Shown here one piece after another: positions 45,580 through 58,100 of a stretch of DNA of 64,000 nt. The position numbers and the translations under genes are program-made. Every line of letters starts with the position of its first letter. The first letter of the stretch is position 1. The notes beneath the pieces were generated by a model. It made no database searches. It saw only the letters and a program-made list of their open reading frames with translations, and had not been told where the DNA came from. Origin of the DNA: Paralvinella palmiformis (lineage: Eukaryota; Annelida; Polychaeta; Terebellida; Alvinellidae); NCBI GenBank assembly GCA_025642065.1, contig JAODUP010000578.1, positions 1 through 64,000 on the forward strand, read 5' to 3'.

Positions 45580-47945
45580 GGTATCCAGACATTTAGCCAA
45601 CGGACATTTAGCCAACGGACACTTAGCCAACGGATATTTAGCCAACGGACATTTAGCCAATATTTGCAGGGGGTCTTTTATCCAACATTCAAAATTTTCA
45701 TCTTACATCTACATGTATATTGTTATATTTTGGAGTGTGTGTATGCTCTGTTAATATTATGTTCTCTTTATGGATGTTGCAAATATAGGCCTATCTTTAG
45801 ATAAGATGTTAGTAACATAATAATTATTGCTGCTTTTTATACAATTTGTATATTTATATTAATGTATATTGTTTTCTCCGGTATTATACATAAATATAAA
45901 TAATGATATGTCAGGGTTGGGAGTTTTTTTACACAGACGTTATTAATACCGTTAACTACTTAACTATATCTGGTATGTGGGTTATTACTACTTGTATATA
46001 CGGCAGATAATCTACTAGTCTCAGAATAATCCTCTATCCAATGTTGACACATACATGTATTGTAATGTTGTTAAGATGTGACTGCATAACTCAGGTGATA
46101 TATCACAGTTTTAAAATGTGACTTCATTTTACCTCAGTATAGAAAGCCTCTCTGAATTTAATTTGAAGCAGTGTTACACTTTCTCATGATCATAGTGTTA
46201 TATCACATTGATACATACCTGCATGTTGGCTTAAATTATTGAACTAATACTGTGATTATTATTTGATATCCAGCCTTTAGTACTGTATAAAGGTGGAAGG
46301 CCAGAGAATTCGACTTGGGAACATTTTTTACATGTTGCGTTGGAAATAAGAAATGTGCAAAGTGCAAAAAGTGTGATAATAATAAAATGTTCAATGGATT
46401 CAGTTTCATCATCATCAAGTGAACGAATATTTTCAAACTTTGTAAATATTCACACTAAAGTGCACAATCTTCTATGCAACAGTAAAGCTTTTAAGATGGG
46501 ATTCTGCTATAGGATTCTTCAGAGGCAGTGCTGAATTAGACTATTTAATTGTTCAGATAGACAATCTTCATTTTGTGTGCAAAAGAATAATAACTGTCAT
46601 TATTTTGTTATATTCCCACTATTCATGTAGACATTCACGTGTCAAATATTATGGTGTAGGACAGTTGCTCACCCGAACAGTTGCTCACCAAACAAAATGG
46701 AAAAGTGGACACTTACTCACCAGTGAATTGTTAATGATGAAAAATTAAAAAAAAAATAAATGATTTTTAATTCAGAAATATATTTCTTAGTATCATATTA
46801 CCTATATAATTATTGGGATGAATATTACCAATTATAGGGAATTAAAGTTCAGAGCAACTATCCGTACTCCAAATATTGAGCAGTGTGCTAATAAAAACGC
46901 ATGTATGTGAAAGACACTATCAAATAAATGGGTCATCTAGTGCAAATAGATCTGGCTTTGTTTACAGTGCTTCTGTTTGGTGTACCTTCAAGTTGACCAG
47001 ACCATCCCCATTGACACTAAACTTCTTTCACCTGGAACCAGTGGCTTCTGTAGGCTAGTAGGATAAAAGGGCCCCAGGGCAATTAGATCTGGCTTCCTTT
47101 ACAGTGATTCTGTTTAATGTACAGTCAGAATGTGTTGATCTGACAAGGTTTGTTGCATGATAATATGTGGGATAAACGAGAATATGATTATTACCGGTAG
47201 TCTGTGTCACACAATTTTAAAATCATACAGATATACGTCCGTATTTAAGCCAAAATTCAATAACTGTGTGCAAGACATGGTGGAATGGCATTGAAACCAT
47301 TGAGCATTTTGATGTTTGTTAATTACAGACACTATAAAGAAATACTCATGTCATTATTTGAGTGATAAATTTAAATGAGATTATTATGGCTCGCTATGTT
47401 TTTTTCTTCTGTTCTTAAATGACTCAATATTTTATTCAAGTGTATTTATACTTAGCACCCAGTTAAGAAATATAAAATATGGAAACAATATAGATAACAC
47501 AAACAACTATATTAAAAGTATATGATGTAGACTTAATAATAGGAATATTGACAATGTACACCTATAGACAACATGTCAGAAATAATGAATGTATTATATG
47601 CAATGTTTGTGTTTTCAAATTTTAGATTATGAGACATTTGTTTGTGATCATTACATTCGTACAATGAATTGAATAAAATTCAATTACATACACTATGACG
47701 ATTGAATATAACAGCTGTGTACTATATGTAACATTTGCATTTGTTACATTTGTACAATGAATTACAAAAATACAGTTACATACAATGTTTTGTATTTATT
47801 GAAACAACTATATTTATGAAAACTCACATAAACATAATCCAAAATTTGAATGTTGGCTAAATGTCCTCCCTGCAAATATTGGCTAAATGTCCGTTAGCTA
47901 AGTGTCCGTTGGCTAAGTGTCCGTAGGCTGAATGTCCCGGATTCG
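45580..47945. mobile_element. hAT-like non-autonomous transposon inserted in a LINE remnant
   Basis: Flanked by GTGATTGT at 45572-45579 and 47946-47953. Ends are inverted: GGTATCCAGACATTTAGCC on the left and, in complement, CGAATCCGGGACATTCAGCC on the right. Each end holds four or five tandem copies of a 15-base unit (GGACATTTAGCCAAC and variants) at 45587-45665 and 47858-47935. Length 2366 bases. No transposase frame is seen. A separate motif pair (agttgctcacc) occurs at 46662-46690. Confidence 0.8.
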
Positions 47946-47953
47946 GTGATTGT

Positions 47954-48075
47954 ACATATAGGGTTGCAGCCCCCACTTTGTGGAATAGGTGGCCGATAGA
48001 TATTAAAAATGCGTCGCCTCATGAAATAAATCCATTCTAAAAACACACCTATTCAAGGTTGCTTTCACGGATAAA
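47954..48075 (+). pseudogene. LINE reverse-transcriptase remnant, 3' part
   Basis: Continues the remnant with VAAPTLWNRWPIDIKNASPH, the usual terminal motif of this reverse-transcriptase class. The reading frame picks up from the left piece when the transposon and one target copy are discounted. Later frames are broken. Confidence 0.75.
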
Positions 48076-48259
48076 TATAAATTATCGTTTAAATCTCTTA
48101 TAAGGTTTTTACATATATATCATTTAGTGTGTGTGTATGTGTGTGTAAATCCATTCTGTTCTAGCTATTATATAGCCAAGCAAGTATAGGGTTCTAAATA
48201 TTGCCTACCCTTGTTCTAAACAACCATGGGGACAAATAGACACACCTAAGAAATTCACG

Positions 48260-51200
48260 ATGGCGGATGACAATTTGGATTTGCTTGAAAAACAAATAGA
48301 AACTCTGGAAAAGCGTATATTTGGTGATGCTGATAAAGATTCGTCATACCCGAAGGTAAAGTTACATATGTGGCATTAGTGTTTAATATATAATGCGAAG
48401 TAAATTAGTGTAAGTACTTTTTCGCCATACATTTTGAAAGTGACAGCTCGAAAGATGACGGTTAATGAGTTAAGATGTTATCTACCTCAGCCATTCCTAG
48501 ATCTATATACTATAACTATAGTTCCGTTATATTTTTAAACACCTCTAGCCTAGGCCAGAGGTAAATATGTGATAGTTCAGCCCAGGACAACCAACCTCGT
48601 TTCCATTGGGGTTTTTTATTAGGTAAAATTTGTACATGTTTATACAGCACAAAGCCAAAGGTAGGCATTTTAGGTCACGTGACCTCCAATGTTGACAAAC
48701 GTATTTAAGCGAGCGCTTAGAAATATTTCCCATCTAGCCGTACATTTCGAGTCATATCTCATTCAGTTTTTAAGATAATAAAATAAAGGTAATGAGGTGA
48801 AGTCAAAGATGAAACAACCTTCAGATATATCTATCAAAAGCTAAGAAATACATGTCTCTGATTATTATATTGTATTTGACATAACAACCCAATGCGAGGA
48901 GATATTATCATAAAACATGTACATCGTTTCATGACACTTGCACAATGGTTGCTCAACAGCTGGACTCACTTCTCAGTGTTAATATGCAGTATAGTTCATA
49001 TCGGTTTCCCATCATTATTGTGACCCAGATACAATGGGGAATCTCTGTGACCTTGTTCGAAAAAAATCGGCCAAAAATCGTATGAACAGCAACAATTTAT
49101 TGGACAAAATATGGAAATATCTAAATTAGATCATCAAACTTGAGTATATATATGTTGTTGAAATATAATCAATATATATATATATTATAAATATATACAC
49201 ATTGTAACCATGAAGTACAAAATAAGCAGCATTAGATTCAAATAGGGTACCCCTCCCACTGAGAGCAGACGTCACTGATAGAAACCATGCAAAATCCCCA
49301 TGTTGATGAATGGTGTTTTGTTTTTCAGTTCTCTATTGTGTGGTTATGTCATCTCGACCACATAGAGGTTTTACAGTGTTAACTATTGGCCACTAATTGG
49401 TTTTGTTGTTCTGGGAGAATCCCCAGGCTGTCGCTTAATCAACACAGCCTCTATGTTGGAGTGGTTGAGAAACCGCCTCCCCCACCACTCACAGGGGAGC
49501 AGTACGGAAAGATGGAGCCGAAATACCCTGAGAGTGATCACTGCCAGAGTGTTTTACGTCCTCAGGGGGTTTTTAACGTCCCCCTTTATTTTAAATAATT
49601 CAGTGGAGACGGCAGCGCCATTTAACGTGGTCAGCCACCCACGATGTAGTGAGCCGAGAAATTAATCCCTGGAAAAGTTTCAACCTCTTACAGGGTTCGA
49701 ACCTGCGACCGTTGACACCAAGTGCCGGGTGCTTAACCGCTAGGCCACCGGAGCTCACTGGCCACTAATTTAAGTAATTGTTGATTTTAAAAGCTTAATC
49801 TTAGATTATGTAACCTATTGTGCTCTTACAGCTATGTGATGTAACTGGTAGAGCATTGGATCATAGACCAACTTCTTAAGGTCTTTATCAACCTAGTTAC
49901 CATTAGCAGGAGCTAAATATTTCCACCCTGGGGATGGAATTCGTCCTGAAGACTTCTAATGATATTTTTTCAGACAAGCCTACATCCTTTGAGAAATATG
50001 GGGGGATATTTGGATAGCATGAGAGATGCCAGATTTTCGATGTTGGTGTGGTTAATGGTAGCCATCTGGGATTTAGGTTGCCATCTTGGATTTTGGCTGC
50101 CATTTTGAATATATTATGAATTCAATATTGTTGTACTGGTATCAGCAATTAAAACAACACCTCATTTATTGGAATGTGGTATCTGAGTGGTGAGTTATTC
50201 ACTTTTATGTGAAGCATTAGAACCAGTTTTACTCCAATAGGGTGCCATCAGCCAGTGTCATTTTCCTATCAATACCAAATGTTGTTATAAAATTATAATA
50301 ACTTCATAACGGGTGGATGTACAGACTTATTTAAGTATCATTTTGAAGGAGAGAAATAGCTCTATCAGATAGTTAAAAAATCTAAGGCCATATATTCAGG
50401 CATAAAAATGGCCTGAAATGCCTAACAAAGGTGAAAGGAGCAGACTCTAGATCTTAACCCTACATAATCATGAGGGTGGAGACAGGTTTCGGCCACCGAC
50501 GCACATCAGTCGCCTATATTCTCATTGTTATTCACATGGGGGAGCCACTGGTGGCTATAGTCTACCTCAGTATTGTTTAAATATTTACACTTAACAATTT
50601 ACACCTTTATATCTTAGGTTATACATAACTTTTATCGATGCCAGTAATTTGGTTTATTAACTTTAATACCGTTTTATTTTTAAACGTTCTAGGACACTGA
50701 ATGGCCTAAATTGTGCCGATGACAGTCGATGTGTCATTAAATAACAACAATTTTGTGATTACATGTTAAGCTGTCACTGACTTGTTCACTATACCAGGCA
50801 TTGATTTTGTGTGCGAGATTTGTTATAATTTATATTCGTTTGCTCAAAATAGATAAATAATAGCATTATATTTTACACCTCCTTATATACAGTTTGATGT
50901 AACCTTCTCATCATGTTAATTGCAATTTGTCTTTAGCTTGCATATCAGTTACCTTTGGTGTCATTCAATCATGGCAATGGTTTGCCAACTACTAGTTCAG
51001 ATCTGCTTAGAATGGAATGGAAGCAGCATGCCCTGCAGCATTCTATACTTAGTTTATAGGTGGCTGATATACATTGGAGGCCGATGTCTGAGTAGACCAC
51101 CATGATCGTAGGAGTAGGACATGATCTTACTTAAGAGCCACATAATCATAATTGTTATCTTTATATAAATACTCATGGACAAACCAAGTCTAGGTCCATG

Positions 51201-52080
51201 AATGGTGTGATCTGTTTTGTTTGTGGAAATTTTTTTATTGAAAAATCATTTTTTTAATGGTTAGAGGCTACAAAGCAGCCAAAAGGTTTGCTCATGAATG
51301 ATATTGCTGTGAATGTAACATATGATGTGCCCCTCACTGACTTAATTGTCACCTCTTTAACAGAAATTACATTTAAATGATAGTGAGCAATGAACACTTA
51401 CTGATTAATGTACCTTTAAAATAGGAACTGTCTACACATACATGAGCCGTATGTTTAGACCCCAAGTCTAAATGTACGTAAGGATGCACATGCATCTGTT
51501 TTTGTGCGAGGATGCACACATCTCTTTTTGAAAAGATAATGGCTGAGTTCTAGGTCGAGAGAATCACACAGGAAATGGTGCCCCAATGTTTTCTTAAACT
51601 ACAGGTTTAATCAATTAAACAGCTACAAAATTCCAATACTTATAAGTTTAAAGTCTAAGACACAGTAGTACATCTCTCTCATAGTGGTAGAGCTTGTGTA
51701 TATCAACACACGTGTGAAAAAAGCTTGTGTACGTTTAAACCCCATTACTAAAGATACACAGTTAGAGTAATTCATTGACCTGAAGTGTTTTCTTTCAGGT
51801 CACTGGACTAATGCCATTAAAACTACAACTCACATAACTGGAAATAAAAACATACGTATGCACATAATGGCTCACATACTTTTTGAGTATAGGTTTAAAT
51901 GTATGGCTCACGGACATGTAGCTACTGTCATATCACTTACTATTATTTACAGAAATCTGCATGGCTAAGTACTGAAAATATAAGTGGTGACCAATGTATT
52001 CCTTAGCTGATCAATTATGGTTTACAGCAATGTACATACTGACAACTTTAGTTTTATCCACTGAAGCTGAATAAGAACTG

Positions 52081-52111
<31 letters not shown>

Positions 52112-55100
52112 CATACATATATATATAAATCATTAGTTGTTTTTTATTATAAAATTTTGAGTTCTTTGCATTACATCTAGATATATCTTTTTCCACTTGT
52201 TGAATAAAAGTGGAATTAAAATTATTTGTGTAACCCTGGAACAATTTTGTTTAGAAATAGAAGACGTTATACTATGTTTAATATGATAACTAATTTAATG
52301 TTTATGCTTATGTGTATTCAAGCACACATTCTGATATTTTCACTGGCCTTTAGGGAGACTTCAACTCTGAGATCATTAAATCTTTACCTTTTTCATTACC
52401 TTTATTCACTTCACTCTTATTTGAAGAGTGTTTTAATTTTTTTATGCATTATAATTTGTCTAACTATTGTCTAACTACTGTATTCTTCTGTGTATTGCCT
52501 GCATTTGTGTATAATGCGCATCTCTTTTTGATCAGAAAATGTTTGGGAAAACCTAGTTTTAGTATATAACATGTAGGAGAAACTGAGAAAATCTGCAACT
52601 GGATGTTAAATATATTTATTTCCACAAAATAAATTGATCTGTCGCCAAATAAGTAGTGAATGGATCATGACACTGTGGATATGTCGTGAGGCTTTTGGGT
52701 GATAATCGTTGACGGAAAGGAGGAACACTGATGGGGGTCACTTTCTTAACAAAAGCTTTGTCACCGAAATGTGAATGTCTACCTGAGGACCTGGCGTGTC
52801 TGACCTGCCATCTGTTGCACCTCTACGACGTCGATACAGAGGTGTGCTGAAGGCGAATAGTATGCCTAATATCACTCACTTTACATGTGTTACACCCATG
52901 TTAGACACCCTGATGTTTTTATAGATGGCACTTCAATTAAGGACACAAAACACCGAATAAATGCACATGGCTTTGTACAAACTGTGAAATACAGATAAAT
53001 TTCAGAAATAGATGAAACACATATACAGTATCAGTAAAACATTAATCAAATATTCCATTACATAATATTGTATAAGAAAAGGTACGATCAAAGTCAAAAG
53101 GTACTCGGTTTTCTTGGGAAGAGGTCGGAAAAAAGCTGGAAACATTTAGTTATGGTGTATACCACTGCATCCCCAATACAAACAAGGAAAGGGTGAAAAA
53201 AGTGTGCAGTGTACATGGAACACTACGGTATTAAAACCTAGTAACAGTCATAATACTAATGATAAAAATAAGATTGTGAGTACTGTTACAGGACAAAATC
53301 TCATTACTGATATATACTTTATCCATCAAGAACGTTTGTTTTAACTGATTTTTGTTGTGTTTAGTTTTGAATTTAATGAAATGTGTTATTTTGAACGCTT
53401 TTTCAAAACTTCACCATACAAGAGAAGAAAGTCTGACTGCCAGAAGTAAATTGTTTTCATTAAAACCCCATAACAAATTAGCTGGATTTTATAGAATGCA
53501 GAAAAAAGGAGCCTGTAAAGTTTGATAAAATCTTTAGTAATTGCTGTGACCCGAACTAATTAGTTGTTGATCAGATAACAAATGACAGGGGGTTTATGAA
53601 GATGAGATAATATGTTAAACAATAATGATTAATGATAATTGCTAAACTAAATGCTATATGTTTCTGCTTTAAATGATATACCATGGGCCACAGTATATCA
53701 CGGAATGTGGCTTGTTATTTTTTACACACAGTCTATTTTTACCTTATTCTGCATGATGTATTGTTTTTTCGTCATGTTTTAGTTGAAGCTGCTTATTCTA
53801 CAACATCCACCCCACCCCCCAGTTTATTTCCAGAGCTTTGCTATGATGTTGTAATAAAATAAATTTTTAAATTTCATCATGTCTTAAACTTAACTCTCTC
53901 CAGGGCTTTGCGATGAATATTGTTCTGCTGTTGTTGCGTGACCGCGTCTCTCTGCCTATGTTTCTCTCTCCGGCTGTTGTTATTTGATTCTTTACATATA
54001 TTGAGCTTCGATAAAATGTTTGACACCTCGTTAACTTTGTGCATCTTGTCTTTTTGACCCATTTTTGTATGATTTTAGGACTCGCCACAGGTTTGTATCA
54101 TTACTTTATTGTTGTCTACATAATCTGTATATATCCTTCTCAATATGTAGTGGTTCACTGCTTGTCAGTCATAGGCAGTTAACTGTTTAAGATAAACTGG
54201 TTTTGTTAGTAAACTAATACTATTTTAATGAATCAGCACAGATATATTAGTTTTTGGAAGGCTTGAAATATTTTGTAAAATGTCTTTTTGTTTTGTTTTT
54301 GATAATTCTAGCTTATTGGTACTGGGGTAGCAAAGATTTCCCCCGAAAATGGTTAAAATGCTACGCCATGGCATATGCTAATATTTATATCTGTGCTGAT
54401 TGTTTGCACGTGCTCAACTCTTAATTAACCAGATTATGACTAAATGAAGTTTCAGAAAGAAGTGCTTTAAGGAATACTTGAACAAAATATGGAAACGATA
54501 TTGATTCTCCCTACTCTTGATTAATCAAGTTACACACTTGTTCTCTACCTAGCTAGTTAAATGAGAGTTGGCTGAGTTTGTGTGTGCATGCATTTGATAT
54601 TTATTTATATCCGTGGCTTGCTACAGCCAAATATTCTTTGTTAATTCAGCTTGTGAGAGCCAGGTTTTGGCTGCGTAAATAATGACTGTGTGTAACATTT
54701 GTATAAGTTCATTATCTGTATTATTTGTTTTTATTCCTTTATGGTATCTTGTCTAGTTGACGTAGTCTAGTCGAGTTAGATGTATGTTAACTAAGGCACT
54801 CTGACATCACTGCTTCGCTACGTTTATATTTATTCTAACAGGTCATGGTTGCTGTCTAACTCTTTAGTAGATAATTTAGATGTGGTTTGTACTTGACGTG
54901 ACCTCGTTTTGGTGATGGGTTTCTAAGACCAAATGATCTTCTACACTTCACACTCTGCTGTCACAAAAATTTTCATTTTCAAGCATTAATAATAATATTG
55001 AATGTTATGTAACAATGTTCAGATCTCGGTATTCCTATTTAATTGTCGTTTTGCATTCAATCCTCAAAGCCTCTTGGGTAATTTTAATATCTGGAAGCCA

Positions 55101-58100
55101 ATATTGTTTTAGACACTAGTCCAAACTATGACAACATTTAATAACAACCTCACTCTAAACTAACCTGTTGAGTGGCGGTTTAAAGAAATAAACTCATCAC
55201 AGCTGTAGACAAAGGGTCAATTCCATTTGGTCAATTCTAATTCCACATCAAATTTATCAATTCCAGATTTATCAATTCTAATTCCATTTGTTATCTACTC
55301 TTTTTTACCTACTACTTTTTACCATGAGTAGGCACTCCGAGTACCTACTTGGAATACCTACGCTGAATAGTTCATATTCCAAGTAGGATTGTCATGGAAG
55401 AAATAATTCTGAATTAAAAATTTAAAAGGTAAATTAATTTGTGGATTTAATTTTTTTGTAGAAAACTTCAATCCAAATTTATCTATTCCAATTCCATTTT
55501 GTTTAAATAAGCAATTCCAATTTTGGAATTGAAATTGCTTTCAGTACTGGAATTAAATTGACCCAATGTCTGCACCAGCTGCTGTAATAATTCACTGTTC
55601 ATTCAAACCACTTCATTTCATTACTAGTTTAATATGGGTTTATGAACATACAGTTCAAAGTTTATTAATTTTGAATCAATTGAATACAAGCATGGATCAT
55701 ATCTTATCTGATACTAATGGTACATGTTTAAGTCATGGTTTTTTATTATCACACAACTACCATCTGAGATTATGCTTGACACCAATATCCGTAGTTAGAT
55801 CAGGTCTAACTGTATCATAAAACATGTATGGTAACAATCCGTATAAAATGGCTACCCATCTCATTTGATCCCTGTGTTGGTAAGAGAAGGATGACCATCA
55901 TTATTTGCCATTGCAATCAAATTGTGTCTGTTAAACGTGTTCTGTGAAGCAAAACGCCATCCTAATACACCAGGTGTCCTTGGTCCTGGATGTATCGTCT
56001 TAAATAATGTCTGATATTGATCTGAACCAAATATTTTTATTTCATTTTATAACTGATATGAAATTGTTCCATGATATAATACTCCGCCTTGAGTTGAAAC
56101 TGTTTTTTATTGCTGTTATTCTTGGTGGCTGAATGTGTTTCTAGTTAAAGCTTAATAACTTGTTCAGTCATATAATGACAGGTAAGTCACAACTTCTGTG
56201 TTCATTTTCATTGGTTTAGATTAAATTCCTGGCCTGTTGATGTCTGTCTTGTATCCTGTGGAACACAAATGTCTAATTCAAGTGTTTTTTTTAATCATAA
56301 TATACATCTGTGTAAAAATATAATTTTCAATATTGCCCAGTCTGAAGTACAACATGTCAAAAGGATGCTTTGTTTATATTTTCTGTAAGAATCGCTTTCA
56401 GCACAATTATTCTTTCAGACAAGCTCTGTTGCTGATTAGTTGTCAGAACTATTTCTCTGTTCACTGATTGAGTTCAGTTGTGATTGTTCTGATTAGAAGT
56501 GTATAAAGTTCACAAATGACTACCATAACTTTCACTGTTTTTTTTGTTTGTTTTGGTTTGGCTAATTTTTGTTTGGCAACTTGCTGGACATCTCTTTACA
56601 GATCTCATGTTGAAATTCTTTCACCAGATAGAATTTTTAGATTACAGATTATCACTAAATACTTAACACTTTCTTTAATTAACTATTATCATCCCCGAAG
56701 TTTATAAATCGTGAGTGTGATTTTTCCTGGTATTAGAAAAAAGTCAGCTCACTGTTGATATTGTAATCTGTACCTCACTTGTAATGTGTTTATCTTAGAG
56801 CTTAATACAGTTAGTTGATTCTACTGTCTATATAACAATTCCTATTGATGAACATAATTTTCAAGTCCACAAGTTTACCATGTGTTGAGATTTCTGTTCA
56901 TTTCCAAGCATCTCTTTCCAGATTGTTGACACACTGGCTGGTCTGAAACATCAGTTTGTTAATGCTGTGGCTAATACAAAGAAAGCTGGACCAGTTCTAA
57001 ACCGCAGTAAGATTTTTTGACACCTGTTTCTTGTTTTTAACAACTACTTTTTATACTCATGTAAAAGCAGAGGAGTTAATTCTAGAATTTATTAGATATA
57101 AGGTTATTCATCTTACACATGAGTAACACCTAAAGGCAAAAATATTTGATGTAATTTATTGAACAATAAAATTATCATGGACAGTAAGAATAAATATATA
57201 TATATATCAACCACTGTCTGTATTCTGACATATCTTATTTTATAGAACATTACAACTGGCACAGCCATATCACATCATATTTTGTATATTGCAATGAACA
57301 GTTCACATATAAATTCATCACAAACCCTATCTACGTCTGCTCTGTATATAACAGCACCATGTCACATGACCATGTATTTTGGTGGTAAATGTTAGGCAAC
57401 AAAAAATCATCAGGTGTCGCAAGGAAAGAGATGTAACTTTGTAAACCAATAATTAGCTGATTAAACGATACCACAAACAGAATTGTCATCCCTTCTAAAT
57501 TGAATTGTTTTAACGTTCTTTGATGGTTTTATGTCACGTTCATCTATGAAAATCGATGGGGGGGCACTTGTGGCACAGCAGTAGCATGCTAGACCAGAGA
57601 TCAATAGGTCCCAGGTTCTATTGCCGTTCCCGGCAGACCCAAATCTCAAAGGTGTTTTCATCCTTCATTTCATATCTTTCGGGTGCTCCTTGGTCTCTAT
57701 ACAATGTGCAGAAAAGTGGACCTTAAAAGAACATTTCATTTTTTTGAAAATCCATTGTGGATTCTCTGATGGTGCAGTTGTTAGAGTATAGTGCCGCAAA
57801 CCTCCATGTTGTGTGTTGAAACAAACTCATACCTGTATTTGTGGGATATTTCATATGAGTGTCATTCCTCTTCTGGATATGCCAAGAGCTGAGGCTAAAT
57901 GACTCAACTTTTCTGAACTCTGAAATCAATTGTGGTAGGTTCTAAATGGTTTTCATTTAATCAAATTTTGTTATTATTTTTCTGTGGGCTTCTACAAATT
58001 ACAGGCCTCTAATGATTCACCATGATGCACATCTACATACTGGTACAGATACAGACATATCGCACATAGTTACATGATCAGTATATCATAGGAATTATTT

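Larger units (their letters stand above)
48356..56921 (+). other. DCTN3 intron 1
   Basis: Donor gtaaag, acceptor ctctttccag. Holds a family A SINE fragment (48783-48835), a family C SINE (49400-49758), a repeat tail at about 50689-50755, (TA)n at 52088-52126 and a MITE at 55207-55572. Frames such as 53867-54088 (minus) are not supported by domains or splice sites. Confidence 0.7.

Noticed and set aside
45587..45665. A CRISPR-like array
   Set aside because: Units are directly adjacent with no spacers, in a eukaryotic genome, and form the end of a transposon.
53867..54088. Basic, glutamine-rich minus-strand frame in DCTN3 intron 1
   Set aside because: No domain, no splice support and ordinary repeat-poor intron DNA; composition alone is not evidence.
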